NCBI GenBank assembly: GCA_012934845.2
Contig: WNNJ02003240.1
Location: 248,001-312,000, forward strand
Direction of reading: 5' to 3'
Length of the DNA stretch: 64,000 nucleotides
Origin: Pomphorhynchus laevis
Taxonomy: Eukaryota > Acanthocephala > Palaeacanthocephala > Echinorhynchida > Pomphorhynchidae
Positions 32,500-45,052 of the stretch are shown one piece after another (positions within the stretch are counted from its first letter, which is position 1; each line of letters starts with the position of its first letter). The position numbers and the translations under genes are program-made. The notes beneath the pieces are model-generated. The model was given only the letters and a program-made list of their open reading frames with translations. It did not search any database and had not been told where the DNA came from.

Positions 32500-35400
32500 G
32501 CATATCTAATTTAAGTGATGTTTTTCTCAGCTCTTGCTAAAGGGCGATGAAGAGTTAAGTTCTTGTCTGGAAGTTTAAAAGTTATTCCGTCTTGATAAAA
32601 AGTCAACTGATAAGCCTAGATTATTAAAAGTTACACTATCTTCTCCACAACACGCAAGTCTGTTATTAATGCGTGGTTACCGTCTGAAAGGCCATTCGTA
32701 TCGAATACTCTGCGATTTATCTTCATAAAAATAAGGCTTAAACTTTACACTGGTTAAAGTTTCTTGACTATAAATAATTACATTCCAGATTTTTTCTGTC
32801 ACTTCGAATACTCTCGCGACGATTTAAACTCTCGCGACGTTTTAAACATTTTACCACTTCATATACTTATCGTACTTTTCCTAAGCGCCCCCCTCTGATA
32901 TTGATCAGCTCAATTTAGCTCGCATTGAGAAACATCTACGTGAAACAAACGGCGAGTCATCCTTATCTATACGTCAAATCAACGGAAATTTTCACGTTGT
33001 ACACACAAGGCCAAAATTTCGATGTTGTCCCGTCTCATTACCTGTCTTCTTTGCTAGTCGATCTCGCTCCTGAACATACTCCTCGTCTTAGTCTTTTCAA
33101 CATTCGCTCGATTCTTCATAAAACTGATCTGCTCCTTGATATCTTCGATCAATTATCTATTGATATTCTCTGCATTACTAAATCCCGGCACTGACTCTGA
33201 CGATCTTGTTATTCGTCGTCTATGTCGCTCTGGTTCTTATCTATTTAAATCAGCTCATCCAATTGCTTATCCAGCATTCCAGCATCTACTGTTTCTAACC
33301 ATGGCGGTATCGTTGCCATTGCTCGTCACCCAACGTCTCTAGGTAAAATTAATGCTAACATCTGTTCTACTTCTTCCGAATTGCTAATATACAGATCATC
33401 AACTCCTTTCCCTATCGAACTTATGATTGTATACCGTCCAGGCTCAGCTGCCCCCTAACGTACGTTCTTTAACGACCTTGCAGATCTTTTTATCACTATT
33501 TATGGTCTTATACTCTTTATTTTGCTCTCGGTGACTTTAACATTCGTCTTTATCGACCGGTTGACTCTGACTCTATCACTCTAACTAATCGTTTTTCTGA
33601 TTTTAACTATAAATGACTTTCAACAAGCCCACTCATATTCTTGGCGGTGCTCTCGACATCATTTCCCTAACTGCTTCAATGACTATACCTCCTTGTCAAT
33701 TACTGATCCTAGTTTGTCCGATCATGTCCTTGTCACTCTTACTCGTCCCCATCCTCCTTCTCCGCCTCTAACATTAGCTACTCAGAGTCGACCCTGGAAA
33801 CTTCTCGATATCCCTATTCACTGCGCAGCCTTACTCAATTCCTCACTTTTTTCACTTCACTTAATTATCTTTCTCTCGATGTTATCTGCATTCTGTTTGA
33901 TTATGAACTTACGAATATCCTCAATCACCTTCTACTTATTCGACCCCAACGTTTTCAGCGCTTGCGCACCATGCTACCTGGTTCGATTTCGACTGGTATT
34001 TCTAAGTGTCGACGCCGTCACTCTTTTCGTGTGTATAATCGCTTTATTGAACGTTCTCCAAACTAACTCCGAATATCCGTGCTTCCTATATTTCTTTCCG
34101 CCGTTCCCATCTTATACTTATGAGTACTAAACGTACTCTTTTGGCGAAATCAACTCGAGTCCTCTTCCAACTCCAAATATCATTGGAAAATCTTGAACTC
34201 AATTATTTCTCAATCATCTACCCCTTGTAACATAAATCCTGATGAATTTTCTTCTTATCTACAATCTAAGCTATATAATTTTCCCTTCTACCCATATGCC
34301 TATTGTATCCTATCTTCTCTTTAAACACTTACAGCCCAGAGCTATTCCACCTTCTTCTCGTTTTGTATGATAAAGTTTCTACGTTTCTTCTGTCATTACC
34401 TAATTAAAGATTTCCTTTTGACCCAATTTCCACTCGCTTGCTTAAAAATATTTGCTTATCTATCTCACTTTTCCTAATCACATTGCTCAACTTGTCTATC
34501 CGCAGCCGAACATTTCCTTCTAACTAGAAATGCGCCACTGCTCGCCATCTATTCAAAAAGCAATCTCTTGACCCCTCATTGCCATCTTCATACCGTCCTA
34601 TCTCACTTATTCCAACCCTCTCTAAACTCCTTGAGCGTCTTGTTCTCAAGCAAGTTAATTCATATATATTTTCCTCCAACTTGTTCCATCCCTTCCAATC
34701 TGTTTATCGCTCTAATCACTCTACTGAAAATTGCCTGTCTTAGAGTTTATAACGACTTACTCATCTCGCACCATCAAAATTATGTAGTGTCATAGTTTCT
34801 CTTGATCTATCATCTGCTTTTGACATCGTCGATCACTCGATTCTTCTCAATCGTCTTCGTCATGATTATGGATTCTCTTTACACACTGTGTCTTGGTTTT
34901 CTTCATATCTATCAAACCGTACTTTTCGCGTTTGTTCTAACTCTTCTCTTTCCCATCCTTCTTCCATCCCGTCCGGTGTTCTACAAGGATCAGTATTAGG
35001 CCCTTCGCTTTTCTCTCTTCTCGGTGATTTGTCTTCTATCTCTCATACATTTAATTTTCATGTTATGCAATATGCTGATGACATTCTCATCTACGCTCAC
35101 TCGCCTGCTTATCGTATTCATGATCTTAGTGATTCTGCTTCCAACTGTCTTGTCTCAATTTTCAATCATCTTTCTTCTCTTCGTCTTTCTCTGAATCCTA
35201 ATAAATCAAAAATAATGTGGGTCCTTTCTCAAAGCTTCGGCGTAGACCCTCCCTCCATATCATTAAATTCTGCAATTCTTCCTATAGTTGATAATCTCGT
35301 TTTCCTAAGCTTCCATTTCGACAACAGACTTTCACTTAAACCTCTCGTTAAAGATAAAGTACGCTCATCTACCTTGATTCTCCGCAACCTCCGTCAAATT

Positions 35401-35990
35401 CGTAGATTGATCGATTTCCATTCATTTATGACTCATATCTTATCTCATTTTCTCAAAATTTGATTATTGTCTTCGTCTATTTTCAATTTCACCTAAATTC
35501 ACTATTCTTCCACTACAACGCATCGTCAACGCAGCCATCAGAATTCTCCTCCGTCTTCGTCGTTTTGATCACATCCCACTATCTTGTTTCTCTCGATTTA
35601 CCCACCATTTATTGTCGGGCTCAAATTCGTCTTCATCTCATTGCTCTACGCCTTGTAAATTTTCATACCCCTTCATTTTTCCACCTTTCTTTTCTCCACA
35701 ATTCTCGTCGTTTCCTGTTCATTGCGTACCCGTTATTCCCTTCTTTTACATGCCCCAAACTACTCTACCTTTTTTGGCTTCTGCTCCTTCATTGTTGATG
35801 ATCCTCTCTTGTGGAATCATCTGCCCATTCATATAGCTAATCAACCTCAATACCGTGGTTCAAACGCCATATTCTATCCCATTTAAACAATTAAACTAAT
35901 TTATCTGTATGACTTTTGCTGTGTTTTTTGTTAGTTAGTGAATTTGTAAGCGTGCAGCTGGCACGCATTTGCCACTTAAAATAAATTATT
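32500..35990 (+). mobile_element. LINE family B, nearly full-length but decayed
   Basis: A relative of LINE A with an AT-richer coding region. The order is ORF1-like pieces (32560-32880), LARIEKHLRETNGESSLSIRQINGNFHVVHT at 32905-33000, endonuclease pieces with LFNIRSILHKTDLLLDIF near 33090 and GDFNIR-like near 33530, and RT pieces with GVLQGSVLGPSLFSLL near 34975 and MQYADDILIYAHSP near 35065. The tail GCACGCATTTGCCAC ends in AAATAAATTATTATT near 35990. Frameshifts and stops interrupt all domains. The tail shared with LINE A shows a common ancestor. Confidence 0.88.
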
Positions 35991-36009
35991 ATTAAAGAGC
36001 GGTTTATAA

Positions 36010-36578
36010 GTTATGAATAATAAATTATTTTAAAAATAAAGAGCGGTTAAGGTTAAGAGAAGGAAACAGTGAATTACGAAGTCATCTATCAAAAGGCGAA
36101 ACTTATCTTTGTATACGAAATTTTCGGGTTGTCAGGTGGCGCCCAGTTCGTTAGAACTTAGTGACACTCTTGATTGTTAGTAATTCATCCAGCGTTTAAG
36201 TAAAAACTATCACAGTCGACAAAGTAGTGTGGATACAAATTTACCGCAGTCGTTTGTTCAGTCGGTTGTTCTAATCTTCGTAGTTTGATTGTACAAATAG
36301 TAGAGTTCATACGTCATTTACTGTCGCACACGTACGATGTATTCTGTGTCACTGAATCGTCGCTCCATCAATATATTGTTGATGTTGCTGTTGATATTTC
36401 GGGGTATCACCTACTTCGAAGCGATAGGAAGTAAGGTAAACGTGGTGGAGAGGTTGCCACTTTTGTTCCTGATATTATTTTGATTTCTGACGTTTCTAAT
36501 GTATGTGACCCTACCCTAATTGTTCTTTTAGAAGTCTCAATTTCCATATCAAATTTGAATATGTTGGTACTAATGTTT
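36010..36578 (+). mobile_element. LINE family C (CR1-like), piece 1: endonuclease start
   Basis: Decayed frames read SKGETYLCIRNFRVVRWRP near 36115 and YDVFCVTESSLH near 36335, followed by ISGYHLLRSDR and GGEVATFVPDIILIS. This is the N-terminal half of an apurinic-type endonuclease. It ends at the target duplication CTAATGTTT (36570-36578), where LINE A copy 4 is inserted, and continues at 38200. Confidence 0.7.
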
Positions 36579-38199
36579 AAAAAAGGATTTATTTTAACGT
36601 GGCAAATGCGTGCCAGCGCACGCTTACATGACCACAACAAAACAAGACTGTGAATCAGGTGTCGAGAAGGTGTGAACGGAGGAGGTGTTTGAATGTGATA
36701 AAGGAGGGGGCGCGGCGGACGTCGAGAGGGAGTTGATTCCAGGCGAGTGAGGCGGCGACGAGGAAGGATCGGAGACCGTAGTTGTTGGAGTAATTAGGAA
36801 CGTGGAGTAAGAGGGTATGACAGGAACGAAGCGATAGCGAGGTGGGGCGAGTATCGTCTAAGAAAGGAAGGTTGATGAACGATGGGGAGCCGACAGCGAT
36901 GAGACGAAAGGTAACGAGAAGAAGGCGGAGTTTGATGCGGATGTGGATGGTGGGCCAGGAGAGTTGGGCAAAATATGTGGATGTGTGGTCGAAGCGACGG
37001 AGACGAAAGAGCACTCGAACGGCGGAGTTGATTATGCGTTGTAGGGGTAGGATGATGGATTTTGGAGAATTGGCGAAAAGGCTAAGGCAGTAATCGATTT
37101 TAGGGAAAAGAAGCGATGAAAGAAGAGACATACAAGAACGGAAGTCGATAAGGGGGCGGATACGGCGGATGTCACGGAGAATTAAGTTAGATGAGCGGAC
37201 CTTGTCACGGACGAAGGGTTTAAGGGAAAGGTGATCATCGAAATGGAAGCCTAAGAAAGTGAGATTGTGGACTATGGGGATGATCGATGAGGCAAAATAT
37301 ACAGTGGGAGGAGATATGTTTGGTTTACGGGGGAGGATCCACATTATTTTGGACTTTTCGGGGTTTAGAACGAGATGGAGATTGGAGAGACGTTTGTAGA
37401 TAGAAGAAAGACAGTTGGAGGCAGAAATGCCGATATCGTGAATGCGATGTGCGGGTGCATGAGCATAGATTAGAATGTCATCGGCGTATTGCATGACCTT
37501 AAAGGAGTAAGGTTTGATAAACGGAGATAGATCGCCAAGCAGAAGAGAGAAAAGCAGGGGACCTAGGACTGAACCTTGTGGGACCCCGCAAAAAATAGGG
37601 ATTGGAGGGGAAGATGATGAATTAGAACAGACGCGAAAGGAGCGGTCGGAAAGATATGAGGCAAACCTTGCTACGGAGGAGGAAGAAAAGCCGTAATCAT
37701 AACGAAGGTGAGAAAGGAGGACGGAGTGGTCGACAATGTCGAATGCGGAGGAGAGGTCGAGGGAGATGAGAACACTATATAGAGCCTTGTCTCGAGAAAT
37801 GAGTAAGTCATTGTACACTTTTATGCATGCGATTTCTGTCGAGTGATTAGAGCGGAAAGCGGATTGGAAAGGAGGGTACAGATTGGATGAGGAGAGATAA
37901 GCGTTGATTTGTATTAAGATGAGGCGTTCTAAGAGCTTAGAAAGAGTAGGGAGTAGTGAAATGGGGCGATAGCTAGAAGGAAGGGAGGGGTCGAGCGATT
38001 GTTTCTTAAGGAGGGGACGAACGATTGCGGATTTCTAGTGTGAAGGGAAGATACGACTGCGGATGGACGAGTTAAACAAGGTTGTGAGAAATGGGGATAT
38101 CGATGAGCATATAGATTTTAATATGTGAGTAGGCAGGGGATCGGCAGGTGAGGTTTTGTTGGGCAAGGACATGAGGACAGATGATACTTCTGTAAATAG
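36579..38199 (-). mobile_element. LINE family A copy 4, 5'-truncated, young
   Basis: A minus-strand copy whose 387-codon RT frame (37818-36655) is open and differs from copy 1 at only a handful of residues (for example RSFRVCSN versus RHFRVCSN). It carries DLSSAFDIVDHS, GVPQGSVLGPLLF and QYADDILIY, and the conserved tail. The 5' side stops in the RT linker near 38199. CTAATGTTT occurs on both sides (36570-36578 and 38200-38208), so this is a target-primed insertion into LINE C. Confidence 0.93.
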
Positions 38200-39494
38200 C
38201 TAATGTTTGTGTTGTATATCGTTCTCTATCCATGATCACTGATTGTGATCTCCTAAAATCCCATTTACAATCAGTATGTATCTGTTCACATTTTATTCTC
38301 TCTGGAGATTTTAATCTTCCACATTCTAATTCGGCGGAGTCACTATTTTATGATGGTAACGCTGTAGAAACAGAAATTTCTGATTTCATTTCTGATGGGT
38401 TTCTGCTAATCCAACACGTTCAACAGCCGACTTGTTTCTCATCGAGAATAAGTTATGTGCTTGATTTGATGTGTTATTTAAAGTGTTGATGATATAGTCA
38501 GTGTCGATTATCTTCCTCCTGTAGGTGGAAGTTATCATTGAGTACTTTTCTTGCGGGCAGTACCAAACTTCAAATTTTGTAATTTGCAAGCAAAATTTTT
38601 TATTTTTATTTATTTTAGATGTCAGAAGTAGCTCAACTTCCTGTATGGATTGATCAAGGCCTCTAGCAGTCACTTAATATTCGAAATCACCTAGTAGTTA
38701 TCCCGATCACATACCTAACTCATTGCAGGCTGTAAATATATCAAACATCTTTGTTCTAGATTAAAAGCTTCAAAACACGATAAATTTGAATCTGCAATCG
38801 TTAGCGGGGTGAACCACATTCCTAAATTATTCTGGTCCTATGTTCGCTGTAACAGAACGCTCCATTTGTCACGTTAAAATAAATCGTTTGTTTTTTATAC
38901 TGAAATCAAACTTGTGCACACGTGTGAAGTTCAGTCACGTGTAAAAATGACATTGCTGAAAGTCTTGCTTTATCATTTTCATTACCATCGAATTCTTCGC
39001 ACTCAGTATTCGCTTGGTATGGCTGTCCAATAACACATAATCTTGTGATTATGTGATTACATAATCATATTGTCTTCTAATATCTGCCACAGAAGTCAAA
39101 GTGAATCTTGCTCTTATTAATCCGTAGAGTGCTTCCAGTCCTGATGATATATCTTCATTTCTACTCAAGGCCTTATCAAATTAATTGGATCTTTCTCTTG
39201 TCGATATCTATTAGAATAGGCTTAGCACTGAATTTGTGCCCGACTTTTGGAAATCTGCTATTACTGTTTCTGTTCCAAAAAAGCCATTGCGATTTCTTGT
39301 AATGATTATAGACCAATAAGCCTGACGAGTTCGATGTGCAAAGTTTTTGACATATTGGTCGTTCGTAGAATCTGGAGTCACTTAAAAACTCATGGAGTCA
39401 TAGCGTCTTCTCAACACGGATTCTGCCACGATAGATCATGTCTGTCAAATTTACTAACTGATCGCGAAATGTGGACTAATAATAGTCCTGTGTG
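38200..39494 (+). mobile_element. LINE family C, piece 2: endonuclease end and RT fingers
   Basis: Continues piece 1: VVYRSLSMITDCDLLKSHLQS, LSGDFNLPHSNSAE and FISDGFLLIQHVQQPTCF, the C-terminal half of the endonuclease. Then FWSYVRCNRT near 38830, SSASSPDDISSFLLKAL near 39125, FWKSAITVSVPKK and CNDYRPISLTSSMCKVF near 39310, and SSQHGFCHDRSCLSNLL near 39420. These are CR1-type linker and RT motifs 0-2. A 35-bp stretch (38853-38890) equals the LINE A 3' tail and may be a tiny truncated insertion. The reading stops near 39494 and resumes at 45053. Confidence 0.82.
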
Positions 39495-39948
39495 CAAATA
39501 ATATAAATAATTTATTAAATAATTTATAAATAATTTTTTATTTAATAATACAATACATTATGATGTTCCCTCCAATGGGCCTCTATACAGACAGTAATAT
39601 TCATAAAAAAATTTTAACATTCATAATTTTTTTAATTTTTGAAAATTTATTTATTGAAACAATATAACATATACACATATCAACCGTAAAACATCTGATA
39701 CCGGGCAACATGCTAGCTAAAAGTATTGTCTATTATATATGAGCAGATTGTACCTATTTAGTCGTTCCTTTTCAAGTTCTGACATCTTTCATTGCGTTGA
39801 GCCATGACTGGTCGTAATCGTAAGGCTATTGACACTGCCTTTGTGTATATATTACATGTCTTAAGTGATAAATGCAATCGTTGTAACTTCTATGAGATGT
39901 GGTCACCATACGTTGCGCCATTGTTTTTAGTAATTGATCAGCAGTCGG
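39495..39948. other. Start of the block inserted into LINE C; no clear domain
   Basis: AT-rich first half (39495-39790), then sequence that is probably the 3' end of the RLE-type LINE fragment to its right. Confidence 0.4.
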
Positions 39949-40659
39949 TCAGATTGCGTCTGTTGTGGATAACACAACAGGATGAAATGTACCCCATTCA
40001 ATTCTCTCTATTCGTTCAGCATATCTCTGTCTTTTTCGGCTTTCGTAGTAATTGAAAGGGCTGGATTCGGATCTCATAGAGTACGACGGTGCTAAACTGT
40101 TATATACACATATGTCGACGAACGACCGCTCCGTTAAGTTTCCATTAAGACAATTAAACGCTATGTCCGCTCTGGTATTTGTGTCCATTGTCGTTGCAAG
40201 ATCCACGAATGTGACTGAATCCGGTACAGGTTGTAAAACAGGTTCAACGACAACGTATTTACTCACCTCTCTTAGTTCGTTCGCGATTGTGTCGCGGATT
40301 ATGTTATGACGAATTATGGTCGTGCCATTGGTTTTGCAGGATAGGGCGTGCGTGACATTACATTCCTCCCTACATGAACATTTTTTCAGCTCGGATTTCC
40401 TTGCTAGATCATATCTCACTGCCATTGCATCGTGAAATTCGAGTTTAGATACCGCCGTTACTGAACTATGATTGACCGGGTGCAACCACGCGGAGGCTCC
40501 TTTAATACTTGCGTTTATGAGTATTGTTTTTAAATCTCGATCCGAACATTCAATCAGGTGATTACGTTCACCAATTGTTCTGGCTATGCTTGATGTTCGA
40601 ATCTGTTCTATTATACTCTGTTGTCTCGATCGTTGGTATTTTCCTGTATCATCCTCCAA
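39949..40659 (-). mobile_element. RLE-type LINE, C-terminal fragment (second element)
   Basis: One open frame of 236 codons. It contains IKGASAWLHPV, FHDAMAVRYDL, a Cys/His cluster CSCREECNVTHALSC, IIRHNIIRDTIANELREV, and ADIAFNCL..RSFVDICVYNSLAPSY..KRQRYAERIERIEWGTFHPVVLST. This order (Cys/His finger, RHN.IRD, then acidic positions resembling a PD-(D/E)XK nuclease) is the C-terminus of a group of invertebrate non-LTR elements without an apurinic endonuclease. It parallels, but is distinct from, the end of the neighbouring element (LDIACNDLY..RSFMDICSFNTLAPSY). It lies head-to-tail with that element. Confidence 0.65.
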
Positions 40660-40782
40660 TATTGATATGCTTAACGATTTGGATATTGATATGCTTGATA
40701 TTGCTCCAATATTGATATGCTTAACGATTTTTACATTTCAAGGGTTGCCCGCAAATGGGCCCTTATATTTTTACACTGTTAA
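40660..40782. repeat. Short tandem repeat between the two RLE-type elements
   Basis: The phrase CCAATATTGATATGCTTAAC occurs twice (near 40657 and 40708), with GATATTGATATGCTTGATAT between them. Confidence 0.6.
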
Positions 40783-43700
40783 TCATGTCATGCATTCACT
40801 TCCCGTATCCCAGTGCCAAAGTGAGTCAGTCATCTCGTTATTATAGCGGTAATTGTTAATGATTGGTATACTTTCTGCACAAACATTATGTATTCTGGAT
40901 CGTGCGGACCGAATGCATCGTGAAGCTGATTTAGCAAGAATTATGGATATTTTGTGTCGGATTTTGGATATACAGTCTTCATAGCGTTCACAATGTTTAA
41001 CCGACTGTTTATGCGCTATTGTTCTCAGCAGTTGTCTTGCCCTCGTTCCGCAACCACCCAGCGCTGAAAATACTACTGGGATGAAGTAACTTCTTTCAAT
41101 ATGAGTAATCCGCTCATCGTATTTTGAAATCTTTCGGTTTTCGTGGTATTCATATACGCTGCTAGATGCTCCCTGATAGGACGGTGCAAGTGTGTTAAAT
41201 GAGCAAATATCCATGAAGGATCGCTCCATCCTATCTACGTATAGATCATTGCATGCAATGTCTAGTCTCGCTTCTGGATCTCGAGTTGTGGTTTCTCTTT
41301 CAAATGTCATAGAATCAGACAACATTAACATATGGACAAACTTCCGTCAATATGTCTGCTATGGTGACCGTAACATATTGTGCCGTATGATCGTGAGGCC
41401 TCCGGTTTTGCATGAAAGAACGTGCGCCAATTCAAAAAGAGCCCACATCCGCATCGGTTCGGGAAGTCATAATGAAGTGTGTTATATCTTATGGATAATG
41501 CATCTCTGAACTCAATGCTGCTCATACGACATCCAGAGCTTTCAAACGGTTTTCCGCTGGGCCACGAAGACGCACCGCGCTCAGAGGCATACTAAAGCAA
41601 GTGTTTCCATTTCCCAATCGTTTGATCATGAAGCTCTCTCAACTCTTCTTCGTACATTTGCTCACGTACCGCTCCTATGCCTTTTCTAATGGCATGTGTT
41701 ATGGTCAAATCATTTGCTTGATTGAAATCAATCAATGGTGTGCACATCGCGTAAGAGTTAGCGTATTCTGTTCCTGCTATATGACATGGATCCGTTACGC
41801 CTAAACCTCACTTTCTCAATGGGAGAGATGAAATCTGTTCAGCTTCTTTAGATATTATCTTGGTTCCGATTATTGAGGGGAGCAGCTTTTGAAATATTTG
41901 TTGCCTTAGTGGTTTTAGAAGGGATGCGTTAATATTCACAGTGCGTAGTAAGTGTATCCACTTGAACTGCATGGAATGTGTCAACGTGGAATATGCCAAA
42001 TGTGCATCTGATTCAGCTACTTGTCGGAGTCGTTCAATCATCTTTTCCCATTTCCGAGTTTTGGTTTTGACAAAAGATTCTTCAAACTGCGGGGTTCTAA
42101 TTGGAGATCCCAATACAATTGCTCCATCGTCAATCACATCTAGACTCGTTAGTTTAAACACTTTGTTGGCGTGAGCTCTGTTCGAGGGATGTGTTAGGAC
42201 CTTACATTTAGATTTGTTTGTTTCGAACCCAAACATTGGTCCTACTTTGTCCAAGAGATTCCATAGTTGAACGAGACTTTCTGCCTGTCCAACACAACTG
42301 ACATCATCAGCATACCATCTATGTGTGACTAGTGGAGCGTGTTCTTTAGCTTGTGGATCAATGGTAGACTGGATCCACCAAAGGCCAACATTGCTAAGGG
42401 ATCTCCCTGCGTAAAACCTGCCTTAGACATTAGCAGATCTTCTTCCATTAAGAGTAACGAATTTTTTTATATGTGTTGTTTAGGATTTTATCGAGACTGG
42501 GGCATAAATATTGAATATTACGTAAAGACAGCAATCTATTAACCTTGTTAAACGCATTACTCGCATCTACTAGTAAAACACATTTATCATTATACTAATT
42601 GAACAACATTCGTATAGAATGCACAGCTACCTCAACTCCGCAACGTTGACCCATACAAAGTTGTTCGATCGCAGCTGATTTCGCAAGGCCTTCCCTTACT
42701 CGTTTCGCAACAACCTTCCCAATGATCCGCCTTGATACCCCTCCAACCCTATTGGTCGTATTCTAATATCCTTACGAAGCGGAATCAATCTGCTCGCAGT
42801 GAAACTTTCAGCTCACCCTGATTTATTGTTTCTGTTGTGAGCAATATAGCAAATCGAGCCAGGTTTTCAGCTAGCAATGCGGATTCGCTGCCAAAGTTGT
42901 GCAGCATTTTCGACCAGCCATTTGCGTCCATTCTAGACGGACCAGCACTACCATGTGTCTTTTTTTGCAGCCTGTCTTATTTCATTTATGTCAATGCTTG
43001 TGAATATTGCGTCATATTGTGTAGTATATTTGTTCAAAGGTTCCTTTAGAAATAACTCTGGACAAGCTACCCTTGGATTAGGATGAAGATCTGCCAGTAC
43101 TTCCCTAACTAACTTTTCACCTTCGATTTTTTCGAAGGGTGATACGATACCTTGTGCCGTCTTTCCTTCTAGAATTCTCATTGCGGCTGAAATGCGCCCA
43201 TTTTTGTATATTTTCGTGAATTCTCGCATCCATGTCTTTGTCTTGTTTGTCACATCGTGCTGCTTTCTCAACCTGTAAAAGTACAATGCCTCGTTAACCA
43301 GCTCTTCTAGGCGGTCGTGTTTCCACAATTGCAATCCCAGCTCAATTGTTTTACGGATATCCTTCGTTCTGGAGGATGGAATTCGTTGGAGAACTGTCTG
43401 TGATAAAATTGTCACCTTCATGAGCGAGACGGCTATTAAATCAGTGTTGTCGGCTGCCTTTCCATATAGTTGGGCCACAATATGCACAAAGTCAGTAGCT
43501 ACTTGACACTTGGGAAGATGCATGAGGTTTGGAGCCCACATACATACTTGTTCGTATAACGCATTTATATCTTTATTAGGCTTTTTGATTTGGTGAGGTA
43601 TATCCGGATGGATTATTGCTTGAAGATGATTCACATTCTCTATCTCAGTATCCTGAATGGTTTGCACTGGGACATCGGCCGAATCGACTGGATTCTGTTG

Positions 43701-43870
43701 TGTTGGACACGATATCTTCTGCGTGCAATTTCGGGCCGAACAATTGGTACATTCTCGTCCTTTTCTTGCGCAAACACAACTCTTACACTTTGCTGCTGCT
43801 GTGTTACAGTAACAGCATTTTTGAATTGACGAGGGTATACCACGTGGCATGAAGTTGGTGGCGACTATGG
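40783..43870 (-). mobile_element. RLE-type LINE, nearly full-length
   Basis: Begins at the ATG near 43850 with a Cys-rich N-terminus (CCYCNTAAAKCKSCVCARKG, CTNCSARNC), a possible zinc-binding domain, followed by a helical linker (NGRISAAMRILEG, HPNPRVACPEL) in one 300-codon frame to 42948. RT follows in broken frames, with WYADDVSCVG near 42310 and the thumb in 42254-41808. The C-terminal part has FRDALSIRY, an RCGCG cluster near 41450, and ARLDIACNDLY..RSFMDICSFNTLAPSY..ALGGCGTRARQLL (41331-40783). I infer a restriction-like endonuclease at the C-terminus. Frameshifts and stops in the RT make it inactive. The R2/NeSL/CRE-like placement is tentative. Confidence 0.68.
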
Positions 43871-44029
43871 TTGTCAGAGCCCTTGTATCCCGGGATGACT
43901 TATTGTTAGTTTTTCAATTCAATAGATTTTAATTTTAATAAGACAATTTCGTTTGAAAATTTTCGTCGCTGTATGTATATTAGATTGTAAGTAGCTTTTT
44001 ATGGATGTAAAAATTATAATAATTTATTT

Positions 44030-45045
44030 AAAGTGGCAAATGCGTGCAAAATGCACGTTTACGTGACCACTAACAAACAAAAAAGGAACAGCAAAAGTCA
44101 CAGAAATGGAATTAGATTTGGCTTTTGAAGCACGGCATTGATGTTGATTGGCGGATATGAATAGGCAGATGATTCTACAAGAGAGGACCAGCCACAACGA
44201 AGGAGCGGAAGCCAAAAGAGGTAGAGTAGTTTGGGACATTTAAAATAAGGGAATTACGGGGACGTAGAGCACAATACACAGTACGATAATTGTCGAGAAA
44301 AGGAAGGTTGAGAAATGAAGGGGTATGAGAAGTTATAAGGCGAAAAGCAATTATAAGAAGACGAATTTGAACACGACAATAAATGGTAGGCTAATCAAGA
44401 AAAACAAGATGGTGGGATGTATGATCAAAACGACGAAGACGGAGGAGAACTCGGACGGATGTGGTTATGATGCGTTGTAAAGGAAGAAGATGGGATTTAG
44501 GTGAGTTGGAAATATACTAAGACAATAATCGAGTCTAGAAAAAAGGAGAGAATATATGATAGTCATACAAGAAGGTAAATCAATCAATCTACGAACTTGA
44601 CGGATATTGCGAAGTATCAAGGTAGATGAGCGTACTTTATCTCTAACGGAAGGTTTAAGTGAAAGTCGGTTGTCGAAATGAAAGTCTAGGAAAACGAGAT
44701 TATCAACGATAGAAGAATTGTAGAATTTAATGATACGGATGGAGGTTCTAAGTCGAAGCGTCGAGGTAGGATCCACATAATTTTAGATTTATCAGGATTC
44801 ATAGAAATGCGAAGGGAAGAAAGATGATTGGAAATTGAGACAAGACAGCTGGAAACAGAAACACTAAGATCATGAATACGATAAGCAGATGGGTGAGCAT
44901 ATATGAGAATGTCATCAGTATATTGCATAACATGGAATGTAATGTATGAGAAATCGAAGACAAGTCACCGAGAAGAAGAGAGGAAAGCATAGGGCCTAAT
45001 GGGAGAGAGAAGAGTTAGAATAGACGCGAAATGTACGGTTTGATA
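44030..45045 (-). mobile_element. LINE family B fragment (RT 3' half and tail)
   Basis: A minus-strand 5'-truncated copy. It encodes MQYTDDILIYAHPSAYRIHDLSVSVSSC (44928 down), VDNLVFLDFHFDNRLSLKPSVRDKVRSSTLILRNIRQVRRLID and SQTTLPLLASAPSLW, close to the family B copy at 35050-35800. The tail ACTTTAAATAAATTATTATA lies at 44015-44037. Several frame breaks are present. Confidence 0.88.
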
Positions 45046-45052
45046 GATTTAA

